The position numbers and the translations under genes were made by a program. This document shows, piece by piece, positions 11,036 to 25,200 of a stretch of DNA of 64,000 nucleotides; within the stretch, counting starts at the first letter, position 1, and each line of letters opens with the position of its first letter. The notes beneath the pieces are model-generated. The model did no database searches. It saw nothing but the letters and a program-made list of their open reading frames with translations, and was not told the origin of the DNA. Source of the stretch: Asterias amurensis (Eukaryota; Echinodermata; Asteroidea; Forcipulatida; Asteriidae); the NCBI RefSeq assembly GCF_032118995.1, contig NC_092662.1, forward strand, positions 3,968,001-4,032,000, in the 5' to 3' direction.

Positions 11036-11267
11036 GAGACATGTTTTTTCATTCGATAACCTTCCTAAAACGACTAATGAATGGTGAAAAACTGATCTAA
11101 CTTTTCACGCCCAGTTTTCTTGAAACAAAATATTTTGCACGTTAATTGTTAACAATCAACCTTCGTTAGGTTCTTCTTTAGGGCACACGGCGATGGTACA
11201 GAAAAGAATCACGCACCCTATAGGACATGATCACCACAAGAGAGCGGTAGATAATCACAAACAAAGT

Positions 11268-11386
11268 AACGAAACTGAGAAAAATAAAAATGCACGCCCT
11301 TGATAGGTTGAAATGCTCCACGCAGAATATGCCCACGCTCATTCAACCAATCAAGGGCGTGCATTTTTATCCTTTTTGTTTTCGTT
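11268..11386. repeat. short fold-back (inverted repeat)
   Basis: Arms TAAAAATGCACGCCCTTGAT... (from 11285) and its reverse complement (to 11369) match at 27 of 28 bases around a loop of about 29 bases. Weaker pairing (AACGAAAC...GTTTTCGTT) extends outside. Likely a palindromic MITE remnant. Confidence 0.65.
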
Positions 11387-11399
11387 CTTGTTATCGGGG

Positions 11400-12340
11400 C
11401 CTGTGTGACGGGCCTTTACTTGAACCAAATATTGGGTCATTAAGCTAAACCATTAAATATTTTGTTCCACACACAAACGGGCAGGGCAGTCTCTTTAAAA
11501 GATGAACATAGATGTACATGTAACTATGCCTAAAACAAACCGATGCAATAGATACAGTAACAACACTACCTTCAGAGTCCCAAACCTACCTCTCTTAAAA
11601 CTCCGCCCAAATTGTATTTACAATTTTGTTTCTCACAACGTATTTAAGTATATCCCTATTTACAGTTTACAAAGAGCTTTCTTCTCTGATATAAAAAAAA
11701 CATTTTCCATGACGGCCAAATTATTTACAATGGCTGACGGTATGTACAAGTAGGGTCAGATTTTTTTCCGAGGAGACAACCAGTGAATGTTTGTAGAAAT
11801 TGTATGATAAAGCTTGGCTGGTTACCCAAAGAATGCTGCACAAATTGAGGGAGTTACTGGAACAAGAATATCTGCATTTCTGCATACTCCAATAGGGCCC
11901 GTTTTATGAAAACAGTGGCTATGACTTCGTCTTTAGCTCTGCTCTGTTGGTGTTTGTTTGAAACCCCATCCTGAAAGCATCTGTTTTAAAAATAACTGAC
12001 GCTGGAGTATTGGTTCAAAAAAAGGACCACATGGAAACCGAAAACCAAGGATTTGATGCAGTAAAAAAAAGTCTGAAAATAGTCAATAGTATGGTCTTCC
12101 TTAGTCCAGAGAGTGAAGCTTTTTGCAAATTTCAAAATTCTCCTCGTCCAAGAATAGTCAACAGACAACACATATTTTGTCATGTCCAACATTTATGGCA
12201 ACCATGAGAAAGTGCGAGTGTGAACATTTAGTTGACCTGTGACTGACCACTGACCAGCATTGTACATGGGCAGTGACACACTCACTCGATCAGGGACATT
12301 TCAACATTTTTCGCTGAAGTGTCACTAGTTTCCTTCTGTG
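11400..12340. other. intergenic, nothing recognised
   Basis: Only chance frames and AT-rich sequence. Confidence 0.3.
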
Positions 12341-12350
12341 CTTTACATAA

Positions 12351-12520
12351 GAAACCGTGGTCCTGGGGCTGGTTCCAAATGGTCAACCACAGTAGTCATC
12401 CAATGGTCAACCAGCCTGGGTTTGAGTGAACATGGAAGAAACCATGGTCCTGGGGCTGGTTCCAAATGGTCAACCACAGTAGTCATCCAATGGTCAACCA
12501 GCCTGGGTTCAAGTCAAAAC
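12351..12520. repeat. 87-bp tandem duplication
   Basis: GAAACCGTGGTCCTGGGGCT at 12351 recurs as GAAACCATGGTCCTGGGGCT at 12438. The two units differ at only a few bases, so the duplication is recent. Each unit also holds two copies of AATGGTCAACCA. Confidence 0.85.
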
Positions 12521-13235
12521 ACACAACCTTTAGTTAACCATGATGCACACTTGAACTTGCTCCTTGTTGCTGGAAATGTAGCAACTAGAACATCCAAACA
12601 CCCAGTCCATGCATGCTGTATCAAATTACAAGCAGTCTAATGGCTTAGAAGGGTCAATCCGAGTTCAGACAGGTTGCCACTAAATTTGCTTTCAGAAATT
12701 CTTTATGGCTCAACAAAAAGGAAAATCAATATCAAATAACACCGCACTAGATTTTCATTTCACTTTCGTGCACTTGAATGAGGGAGTTGGGTGGGAAGTG
12801 AGGTAATTACCCAGTCTTATTTGTTAAATTGATCGGTGGGCACAACACGTATTTGTAATTTTCGTTTTCGATTAGAACCATTTTTATATTTGGGGTTATG
12901 TGTCTTATTATGCGTAATACACTTGTGTATCACTTGGTGATCATTCCGTTTTCCAGAAAATTTAGAATGTTTCTAAAACCTTTGGAGTTATTTCTGTCCA
13001 GGAGTTCCCTTTAAACGAATGGAGCATGTGACCTCTTTCTATCATAGGTCAACGAGTCAAAGATGACCCGAGTACCACCCTGTCTCATTTCATGCACCAT
13101 TAACCAAGGAGGCAGAAATCAGACCACATCCCAATGATGGAAGAAGACTCTGGAAATGTATAGATTATTCTTTTGTACAAAAAGAGCTGCCTCTTCTTCC
13201 TAGACTTCGAGTCAGCCTTTAACCCTTGACCTGGG

Positions 13236-16200
13236 TCACTGTGGGATTTCTAGTGAGAGAGCTTGAACGATCCAGGGGTCGCATTTGGAGCCTTCTCGGA
13301 ACTCTTCTTTTGTCAGCTTTCCATCTTTATTCTGCATTGTAAAAGCAACAGGGAAAATATGAGTAAGTTACTGTGCATTTTGGAACCAATTGTAACCCAA
13401 AAATGTGGGGGGAAAAAAGCAAGACGGTTTGGTTTGCTTCTGTTGGACTGAGGACTGCACTTGAATACTGATTACGCTTTACATGGGACCAGGTATAACT
13501 CCATAATCAGAAACCAAAAGTTTGGGCGTTGAGTTACCACATCAGAGCATACTGATCGAAACGTCGAGTTGAAACCAACGGTTCTTTTCAGAACCACCCC
13601 AACTCTTTAGAGAGAGTCATTACATGGTGTTACCGCAAACCTTTCTATATTGAGTTACCACATGTTGTATTCATGATTGTGCTAGTAAACTGTATATTGG
13701 GAAGGTACACGTTTGGTAGTCTAAATACTCAAAACAAATATTAACTTAAAAACTGACTTGGTAACAAGCATTGGAGAGCTGTTGATAGTATAAAACACAG
13801 TGGGAAAAAACTCCCTCTGAAGTAACGTAGTTTTTGAGAAACAGGTAATTTCTCGCTAAAATAATAAAAGACTTCTAGCTAGAAGTCTTTTATTCCTATC
13901 TGAAAGCACACAAATTTGTCCAACAAGGGTGTTTTTTCTTTCATCTTTCTCCAACTTCGATGACCGATTGAGCCCAAATTTGTTATTTTATGCTTATGAT
14001 GGGATGCACCAAGTGAGAAGACTAGTCTTTGACAATTCCCAAACGTGTACCTTCCCTTTAAGTTTGACATAGGATCAGGTGTACACCATTAATCAGAGTC
14101 CAACAATTTGGATTTTGTGTGGGGAAGAATCCTGGCAAATCACTCAAGGGAAGATGGGTAATAGACTCCTTTGCATATGACGAAGACCTACATGTATCAT
14201 TGGCTGATAATGGACCCTTCCCATGAAATATGCTAATCACATTCACGCATGCGTACAGACCCCGTTGGTTGGCAAACGCCATAGAGTTGTGCACTAAGCA
14301 GACGCGCAATCGCGTCTGCGTCACGCACCCATTAGCCGTGCATAAAACAGCGCGATGTTCCCTCATTTTGCCAACCAAAACGTTAGTGCGCACGCGCTAT
14401 GTGCAATTTACATATTTCATGGGAAGGGTCTATTGGGCACAGTGCAGACACGCGTGCATAATATTTCCGATGTTTGACCTCAGCGATGGCGCCAAATGCA
14501 AGTGGTCTCTAATCACTTGCAAATTAATTATTAATCAGGAAATAAATAATTACCAGCCATTAATAAACACTTGCTTGATTCCAGAATTTGCAAATTAGAA
14601 AAGTTTGGGTTGCCTCAGGGAAATATGTAACCCTTTTTTTTAAATGGCACTATCAATGTCATTCTTTACCAGTGTATTATGCTTCTTAAAGGCAGTGGAC
14701 ACTATTGGTAGTTGTCAATGACTAGCTATCACAGTTGGTGCATCTCAACATATGCATAAAATAACAAACCTGTAAAAATTTGAGCACAATCGGTCATCGA
14801 AGTTGCGAGATAATAATGAAAGAAAAACAACCCTTGCAACGCGCAGTTGTGTGCGTTTAGATGGTTGGTTTCGAGACCTCAATCGCTAAACTTGAGGTCT
14901 CGAAATCAAATTCGTGGAAAATTACTTCTTTCTCGAAAAACAATGGCACTTCAGAGGGAGCCGTTTCTCACAATGTTTTACACCATCAACCTCTCCCCCA
15001 TTACTCGTTACGAAGTAAGGTTTTATGCTAATAATTATTTTGAGTAATTACCAATAGTGTCCACTGCCTTTAAAAAGAATCTCAAATCTGATATTTACTT
15101 TTTGATAAGATTGTGCACTCTCCAGGAGTTGACAAAAATCCATGGAATGGTCTGAGTGTTTTTGATAACAAAAGATAATGCATAATAGTGTCCTCATAGG
15201 GATCTTATAGTGACAAAAGCTCTGTGAATACTGCTACCATTTTAAAAACTTGACAAAGAGCAGAGATGGTTAATAGTCGCAGAAAGATTATAAATTTGAC
15301 CGGCCATGGCTTTTAAGAGCTGCGGCAAAGTACAGTCAGACTTAAGTGTCTTTAATAGATGACGTACGTTACATTCCTCACGACTCAAAAGATACTTGTA
15401 ATGATGACATAAAGAGAAGTACTCAAGAAAATGGATCGATTCATTTCCAGCTTCCCAGGGACCCCGCACCATGACACGCTATAGCAATCAGACTTACGCG
15501 ATCATAGCTCCAACAAGCTATCCACCCACATTTAAGCAGCACATTCATTGGATGCTTTGCAACCATTCATTAAAACCCATCTGATTTGTCAGTCTGAATA
15601 GTATGGCAATAGCAGGCCTTAAACTTTACTCTTGAAGGGGCATGGCAAACTTTTCTCTTGTAAGGGGGGCACTCTATGAGGAAATTTGTATCAGAACTTT
15701 GCAAAGTGCACTACAGCAAAAGCACTGGGCACCACAGCAAAAGCACAGGGCACCACAGCAAAAGCACAGGGCACCACAGCAAAAGCACAGGGCACCATAG
15801 CAAAAGCACAGGGCACCACGGCAAAAGCACAGGGCACCACAGCAAAAGCACAGGGCACCACAGCAAAAGCACAGAGTACCACAGCAAAAGCACAGAGTAC
15901 CACAGCAATAGAACAGGGCACCACAGCAAAAGCACAGGGCACCACAGCAAAAGCACAGGGCACCACAGCAAAAGCACAGAGTACCACAGCAAAAGCACAG
16001 AGTACCACAGCAATTTCTGTTGATACAGTGGGTTACTTAAGGCCTGTTATAGTCCATAGAAACTTATGTATTAAACTCTCTATAAATGTTGTCATTATTA
16101 TTCATTATTATTATTACTAACCGAATCCATCTGGCCGAATATTTTATTGACTCTCTTCTCTGGTGTGTCTTCATCTTGTGGAAGATCAAGCATGTTACCC

Positions 16201-19200
16201 TGGTGACAAAGACACAAAATAAAAAGATGTCTGTTAATAATCAGAAAGTGACATTCAAGGGATGCTCATTGAAGGAGGGAACGCCTATCAAAGCAAAAGG
16301 AATCTTAGTGACCTCAATATAACACCAGTTCACTATAATTAATAATGGGGGCAGGCAGCATCATGTGAACATAAATATTTACTCTAAATTTTAGTAGATG
16401 GAAAACTCAAACCCCAACGAGGTGCTTGTGTTGCTTTTTCAGTAGGACTTGAAAAGCATCGCGTATACAGTGATATAAGAATATGGTGCGTCGCAGGTTT
16501 GAATCTCACTTGAGGTGGTGACTGTGTTTTTTTCAGAAAGACTCAAAAGGACTGAGTGTATGATAGTTCTAGAATATGAAATCACAGATTTGAATCCAAC
16601 TTCCCTGAGAGATTTGGTTAAGCTGGACTCGACAAGCACTGAATATACAATGAGTCTATTTTATGATAGGACTCTGGTTCGAATCTCACGTGAGGTGCTT
16701 AGTGTTGTTCTCTAAGCAGGACCCGAGTATACAATGTTTCTAGAATGCGTACATGTAGGTCACAGAATCCAATTTGAGGTGCATGAGAGATTTTGTATAC
16801 AATGCGTATACAATGATTCTATATGGAAGGTCACAGGTTCAAACCACTGTCGAGGTACCCCAATTTTTTAAATTTTTTAATATGACTCAAAAAGCACAAA
16901 GTAAGCAATGTTTCTTGAATTTGGCAAAGTTCAAATCACCCTGTAGCACCATCAATCATTGGGCTCAAGTGAAGTTAAAGCAATTCTCCATTATTTCTTT
17001 CCAGGATAAATAAGTCCCTACTCACCACCATCTTATAAATTGCATCTACGATATCGAGCATCTCTTGCTTAGTGATGAAACCATCCTGGTCCAAGTCGTA
17101 CAAGTTGAATGCCCCTGTAATGTAACCAAAGTAAAAGAATAAACATATTAAAGTAAAAGCATTGCAAAGTTAGAAGAGGAAGCCGTCAAATGATGACACT
17201 GAAATTTAACTGTCTTTCTTAAAGCCATTATACACTTTCGGTAAACAGTATTGTCCAAGTCCCACACTTCGTGTATCACAACTTATATATAAAATAACAA
17301 TCCTGTGGAAATTTAGGCTCAATCGGACATCGGAGTCGGGAGAAAATAACGGGAAAACCCACTCCTATTTTCGTGCATTTCGCCGTGTCATGACATGTGT
17401 TTATAACAAATCCGTAATGCTCGTTAACAAGTTATATTGTTTTACCGTTTTCTCAAAAAGTAAAGCATTTCATGGACTAATATTTCAAGAGAAGTCTTTC
17501 ACCATTACCTTCTGTAAACCCTGTAAATTATTTGTAAATCTGTGAACTTTTTTTTTTTTTTCCCTGTACCGAAAGGGTCCAATGGCTTTAAAGGAACACG
17601 TTGCCTGACATCGAGTTGGTCTTTGAAAAGCGTTTGTAACCGTTTGTTATAAAATGCATATGATTAGAAAGATATTTTAAAAGTATAATACAATGATCCA
17701 CACAAGTATCACTCGAAATTGCGTGGTTTTCCTTTTACCTCGTCGACAAACACGGTCGGCCATTTATAGGAGTCAAATTTTTGACTCCCATAAAAGGCTG
17801 ACCGTGTTAGTTCGCAAAGTATAAGGAAAACCACGCAATTTTGAGGCGAGTTTGTGTGGATGTTACTTTTAAAACATCTTTCTAACCATATGCATTTTAA
17901 AACAAATGGTTTCAAACACTTTTCAAAGACCCAACTCATCCATCCAAGGCAGCGTGTTCCTTTAAAGGTACAATGTAGGGTCATCGTTTGTTTTTTGTAA
18001 TTAATAGAAAAAATTAAAGAGAAAGAAACAAAAAAAGTCATATATGAAAGTTTTAGCCGAACAAAATGCTACATACATGCTACCATTGCTTTTAATGGGT
18101 TTGTCAATGAGTAACCATTGCACATACCTTTAATTCTCACCCAACAAGAATTAATTATATGAATGTGATCTTTGCACGTCTAGTTTTGCAAATTAATCAT
18201 ATCAAATTCTTTAGAAACTACCCATTAAGCATGCGAACACATTCTTTTTATGAAACCCAACTTTTGAGAGGACATTCTTCGGTTAAGCATGAATTAAATC
18301 TGTCTGCATTGATTCAGTAATTAATCTTCATCCATTCCAAAGTACACAAGAATATTGAGGAATTTTTTTCAAAAACACTCCCTCCAGTTGCAGTGATTTT
18401 AAAGCTCAAAGTACAAAGAACCATAGAATAAACCGAAGGCTGGCATTGATTGCAAAAAGCACTAAGATTCATCTGAAAGGAACACGTTGCCTTTCGGGAT
18501 TGGGCCCTTTTGGCTATAAAAAAACCCAATTAATTTAAATTGAATATGGTTGAAAAGATATTGTAAAAGCTGAGAATAATGATTCACATAAATATCCCTC
18601 GATGTTGTGTTTTTTTGGTGTAATTTCATGACAGGGTCCACTATTTAGAAAAGAAGGAAAAAAATGTCGGACCAATTTTTGTGGTGTGCTCAAAATCCAA
18701 TTTTTCCATCATTGCTGAAGTACAATCTTGAGGAAATCTGTGATGGGCAGCACCGTGCATTTTGCTCAGAGTGCTGGGAGAAATTTGTAAGTTCTGGGCA
18801 GCCCTGCCCTGCAACACCCGCCATGGCTACAACACTGTTGATGAACAATATTTCTACTGTAAGTTATTAGTAAAATAAAAAAAAATTGCCAGGTGATACT
18901 CACAGTCTAACTTCTCATCGAGCGTCCCTCTGGATGTGACAGATAAGGCACAGATGAATTCTTTGAAGGAAATATAGCCATCCTGTAGGAAGAAACCACA
19001 AACAAATCAAGAAAATTTAGTCCGTCTCTAAATTGCCACAGGGCTTTTGTTTTGTTGCGAAAGGGGGAGGGGGTGGTGGATGGGGATTCAACTGTAGGAA
19101 GACAGTAAGGTCGTCAACCTTTACAGTGTCCTGTAGGAAATGTGCGTATGCTGGAAGTCCATGTGTCTTTGATGCATTGCGCACAACGCGTAGTGCGTCA

Positions 19201-22200
19201 TGCGCATGAGTATAAAAATGGCTTGGGCTCTAGCTTAGGCCAAGTCTTGAAATGGTGATTTTTTTTTTACAGAGCTTCAACGAAGTAGAAAGATGCAAAG
19301 ACATGCCATGTTGTTTAGAAGATGGCCTGCATTAAATGTACACAGTGGTTTTTTTTTATTTATTAAAAAAAGATTATACAAAAAAGATTGAACGCCTCTT
19401 AAAAATTGATGTTTATTTACACTGTTAGCCACTGTGGAAAACAATGACTACACTTTTTTCATTTAGAGCAATTGGAAATGATTTCAAATTAAAGAATAAG
19501 CAACTGGTTTTAAAAACCCAGATCAGATCTCATTTCTTTAGCAAGAGCAAGTGGAAATATTTCAGATTAAAGAAAAAGCAAATGGTTAAACAAACCATTA
19601 GATCTTATTACTTTCGGGTCTGTATCTGAAAACCGTCACATCTGAAGTACCCTTATATATCCCTGGTTTCTCATTGGCTGAATAACAAAATTATCAAAAC
19701 ACGCCAACAATCAATTCCCAACCTTGGTGATGTTTTAGAAAGAAGAGAGGACAATTTATCCGGCTCCATTAGTAGAAAAAATAATATAGTAAGGCCTTGT
19801 GAGGAGACTAATAGGATTGCCATAATTAAGATACGCAGAAATATCAACAAGGAATACCAGCTTGATTGTGTGGTATAATAGTTACCATGGTAACAAGAAT
19901 GTATACGATGTGATGCCATCAATCTGATACATTCTCTGGAAGAGGAAATATTATTTAAAGGCAGTGGACACTATTGGTAATCACTCAAAATAATTATTAG
20001 CATAAAACCTCACTTGGTATTGAGTAATGGGGAGAGGTTGATAGTATAAAACATTGTGAGAAACGGCTCCCTCTGAATGGACATAGTTTTCAAGAAAGAA
20101 GTAATTTTCCACAAACTTGATTTAGAGACCTCAAGTTTAGAATTTGAGGTCTCGAAATCAAGCATCTGAAAGCACACAACTTTGTGTGACAAGGGTGTTT
20201 TTTCTTTCATAGTTACTCGCAACTCTGATGACCAATCGAGCTCAAATTTTCACAGGTTTGTTATTTTATTCATATGTTGAGATACACCAAGTGAGAAGAC
20301 TGGTCTTTGACAATTACCGAAGGTGTCCAGAGTCTTTAAGGAAGTATAAAGGTTACATTGCTAATTTGATGCCACAAAAAACAATTGATGGAGACCCCAG
20401 AGATGTGCCTATCTCTAATAAATGGTTGGAATTGTATCGAGTTGTGGTTATCTCGGTCAGGTCCCCTGCATTCTGATATTAGTTACGAGCATAATGTCCC
20501 ATGAGGGAACAGACTCGTTACTAAACTCTAAGTAATACATGTGGTAAATGTTAAGGAGCTTGGGAAAGTAAAGAGTGCTTAACACACATAGGTGTGTATG
20601 GGTACAACCAATGGAAATTTCCATCTTCATACATTACATCAACCACAATTTTGATAAATCTGGTTTTCTTAACGATTATTGCCAATAATCTATTGACCTT
20701 AATGTTATGATTTTGTTCAACCTATCAAACACAAGCCAAAACAATTATTTGAAAAAAAGCAGGTTGTGATATCTGCAGTCAAAGTAACCCAAAGACAAGA
20801 AACCATGAATTACTTATAATACCAAGAATGGTTTTCTACTTAAATACTGACTGGCAAGAAGTGAACATTATTTCTAGTCGGCAATCATGCCTCTCGGCTT
20901 CCTACTCGAAAAAAGCTAATTGTCTGAAGAGAAATTTTTCCTACGGTACCACATCCTTAACATTTCTGCTTCCGACGCTTCCTCTAGTACTAATCTAGGA
21001 GAAGCCGTCATTTCCTTGGGCGATTCCACTCAAAGCACACGTCTCAGACAGCTAAATTCCAACTCGGATATTTCTCTCTCGACTTAATATATTGAAATAT
21101 CTTTCTTGATAGGAACAGATTGCCCTTTCAGAATATTCAATTATGTTTTATTATAATATCTATGATCCAGATCTCTTCTATTAATTATTTAATTATTCTA
21201 GGTAAACAGTACAATTATGAGTGTAAGTATAATGAGAAGACTCCTCAAATTGCGTATTTTATCAACTTCAGTGAAATGATGGAGATAATTGAATTTTACA
21301 TTGCCAACAAAAGAGATAATCTAGATATCCATCGAAGGAAGCTCATCCTTCAACGAGTCTCAGCACTCAGGCCTCTTCCATGCCCTCTATAACAAATTTG
21401 ATGTGCTCAAGCTTCCCCGCCGATGTGCACTAAACTGGTGAATTTATTGTAAACTGAAGCCGGTCCTATGGACATGAAAAGGTTACCAGACTTGGCAACA
21501 GGTCAATGCAGAATTCTTGGAGGATATCTTCCCACGATTATCGTCCTACGATAGTTGCCCGAAGCCCATGCTACTCGTGTCAAGCGTCTGCAGACATTCA
21601 AACTGTCTTCTTCCTTCCCCTCCGAGAGGAAAAGAACATAATCAGTCGCTGAGCATGTCAACATGTGAGGGATAAAACACAGCAATAAAGCACTCTGCAA
21701 GATTGTAATAACATTGTTTTTGCAATCCGAAGTAGTAGTATTGAGACTTGATGACGGAAATGTGAGAGGTCTCAAAGAAAAATGGACTGAGCATCCATTA
21801 ATCCAATGTAAGTAAGTAAACGTCACGCTTTCTGCGGGGGATTAATATGTGAATAGTGATTATTTTCAAGGGCCTAGATGAAAGAATGCAATCCCAGGAG
21901 ACAAGCTGCCATCTACAGATGAGGCTGAGTGACTACTTACAAGAAAGGTCTGTTTTACAGCATCACCTCGTGGGACCCAAGTATTATGAAAACAAATTTT
22001 ATCTCTCCAGATACTTGATGCAGCCCACATAACCACATAACTTGAAATGACATTCTAGAGTAATTATCATATGTATACCTTCCCTTAAATAACTTAAATG
22101 ATCTTTCAGTCAGGAAAGCAGCAACAACACCCAATTCCTAAAGTTTGCCCACATCATTTCCATTTTCACAAATGATAAAAAAAAAACATTCACCTCAGAA

Positions 22201-25200
22201 AATCTTGAGATCACACCCTACATTCCTTATCACCATCTGGCCATTCTAAATCCGTACATGTTGCTATATATTGATCACATTTCTGAGGCGGGGGAAATTT
22301 TTGCAATTAAGTTGAAAACATTCTGTGCACGTTCTTTTTTCACTTTTCTAATCAATCATGTACTGGCTCAGCATGATATTGATGTTCACTGTACCTACAG
22401 GTGGTGAATAAGATACGGTTTTTAAATAATGTCATTGGATTCAGCTTCTATTTGATGTAATGTGCAGCATTACTAGTCTCCATTTACCCCTCAACCTAAG
22501 GCAATCGGGCTAAGAAGTTTTAAGAACTGTTTCACACATCCATTAGAATTCCTCAGGATGTTCTTCAAAATCTTAAAACCAATCTCTGTTAGGTCTTTAT
22601 TAGGGGGAGTTCCTACAGGTGGTGAGAATGACACCTTCTTCAAGTCTATAATTTGATCATTGGACTCAGCTTCTACAATTGATGATACATGTAATATAAG
22701 TCACCATTTACCCCTCACCCTTAGGCAATCGAGCTAAGAAAGTTTTAAAAACTACTTTAGCCCCATTAGAATTCATCAGCATGTTCTTCAAAATATATTA
22801 AAATCAATCTCTGTTATGTCGTTAGTAGCTACTGGTGATGAAATGAACTTTCTTAAAGTCTATACTAAAGTCTTTGGATTCACCTTCTACAGTTCGTAGT
22901 GCATGTAACATGCAGCATTGCTAGACACCGTTTCTATCACCCTAAGACACACCATTTACCCCTCACCCAAAGGCAGTCGAGCTAAGAAAGTTTTAAGAAC
23001 TATTTTACATCCAGGTTTTAAGCTGGTTTTCACACCCAATTAAAGAGAAGGTATACGTTTGGTAAATCACTTTTAAAATTATTATCTTAAGTTAAAAATG
23101 TCACAGGTTTGTTATTTTATGCATTATGTTGGGACGCACCAAGTGAGAATACTTGTCTTTGACAAAATCCCCGTCTCCTTTTCTCAGGACTCTTCATCGA
23201 GGGAGGATAGAAGTCAGAGAGAAAGAGGAGAGACAGTTCCTCCACTCGTCTTCTTCTTGAGATTGAATGGGTTTTGCAAAAATAGATGGGCCTTTTCAGA
23301 GGCATCGTATCGTTTTACCGTCTTCTGTTTTGAATCTTATTCAAGCGCTGCCTGGGAGGTGTTTTCTTCTCGGGTTAGGGTGGGATTGAGTTACTCTTCG
23401 TGCGCCGATAGATTCAAGAATAAACTGGAGAAAGAAGTAGTTTTTTTTTGTAAAGCTGGCGCGTCTGGCCGAGTTGTAACGACCAAATTTTAGAGCTTCA
23501 CTGGAATTAGGATCAAATGCCCTTGAAATTTCAACGCCTTTAAAAAATAGCTAAGAATTTAAACACGGGAAACTGCCAACGTAGGGCTACATTAGATAGC
23601 TAAGTTGTTTGAGCGGCGGCACGTTAATCTGGACGTCCAGTCCAACTGTTGTTTTTGTTCAAACTCTAAATAATTTCAACTAATTGTAGTAATTAAAATT
23701 TTAACAATTTAGTATGCGAAAAAATATATGATTCACTCAAAGCAAACATTACTTTGGCAACCAAAACAAAAATCCTTGGATACTCTTGCTTGACTTGTAA
23801 TCACTAAGTTATGAAATCATGGCCACTAAACTGTGTAACATATTGTTCATACTGTCATACTGTTAATCTATCCATAGATCCTCACACACCTAAAATCAAT
23901 AAAAAATGGGCAGTACATGGCATACTACATGTATACAGAATCAAGACTTACAACTCAATAAAAACTATTAATACATTCTACAAAATAAAGACATCTGTTC
24001 CTTACATTTTTTTTACTCAATCAGCACAAAATATTTAAGGATAAAACAAAATTATGATATTAATGCTATGTCAGCAGTAACTATAAAAACCAGAAAATGC
24101 TGTTAATACAGAGAGTGTCAAGTTTCACTCCCTTCCCTACGACGACGTGTTTTTTCATCCTCTAGACCTACGCTTTTTACTGTCCCTCACTTCACTCCCA
24201 GATTAGAATCATCCACGGTGGCTCCTAAATTAAATTATACACGTATCGTATGACTGCTGTTCCAATAGAGACTCACATGCGTAAAATGTCGCAGTGTTCA
24301 AAATGAGCTTTACAGTAGCTAAAAGCTGCCTAATCTTCAACGCATGAATGGCGTTAAGTTGCCCCTCCGCGACTTCTATAGCGCAAAGCAGCGAGAGTAA
24401 TCGTGCGAAAGCTATTCAACATGTACAGCTGGGGTGATGGTTTTTATCTTTCAGAGTCTAGTCTGTTTCATTGTCTAGTCTGTCTGTTTTTATAATGAAC
24501 TTTTTTAATATGATATGCATCTAATACATCCACTCTGATGCATACACACGCGATCATGCTTTTTCAGTCATACATGTAGCTCCAACACTTTGGAACAAGC
24601 TACCCACCAACAGTTAAGTGGCACCTTCATTAAAGACATTGGACACCATTGGTAATCGTCAAAGACTAGTCTTCTCACTTGGAGTATCTCAACATGCTTA
24701 AAATAACAAACCTGTGAAAATTTGAGCTCAACTGGTCACCGAAGTTTTGAGATAATAATGAAAGAAAAAACACCCTTAAGTCCCTTGTCACACGAAGTTG
24801 TGTGCATTTAGATGGTTGATTTCGAGACCACAAATTCTAAATCTGAGGTCTCAACATCAAATTCGTGGAAAATTACTTCTTTCTCGAAAACTATGGCACT
24901 TCAGAGGGAGCCGTTTCTCACAAGGTTTTATACCATCAACCTCTCCCCATTATTTGTCACCAACGAAGGTTTTATGCTAATAATTATTTTGAGTAATTAC
25001 CAATAGTGTCCACTGCCTTTAAATCTTTGTTTTAATCAATACTTAAAACCAATCTGTTTTGTCAATCTGATTATAGTCTGGTTATAGCGCTTAGAAAAAT
25101 AAGTATTAAACACTGTAAATGTTGTAAATATTATGATCATTATTATCAAGACCCAGAGTAAGCACCAATTGACTCCCTCCCTTTCTTGGCCCTACTATAC

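Noticed and set aside
15676-16120. Long open frames on both strands over the 21-bp array (up to 144 codons)
   Set aside because: They follow from a stop-free unit whose length is a multiple of three. No start context, no splice signals and no unique protein sequence.
17709-18041. Open frames inside the fold-back elements (also 29220-29501 and 57304-57501)
   Set aside because: The same text ([20 protein letters not shown]) appears in every family D copy on both strands. It is a palindrome shadow.
23098-23493. 131-codon plus-strand frame
   Set aside because: Begins inside a truncated MITE, contains no domain and has no splice context.
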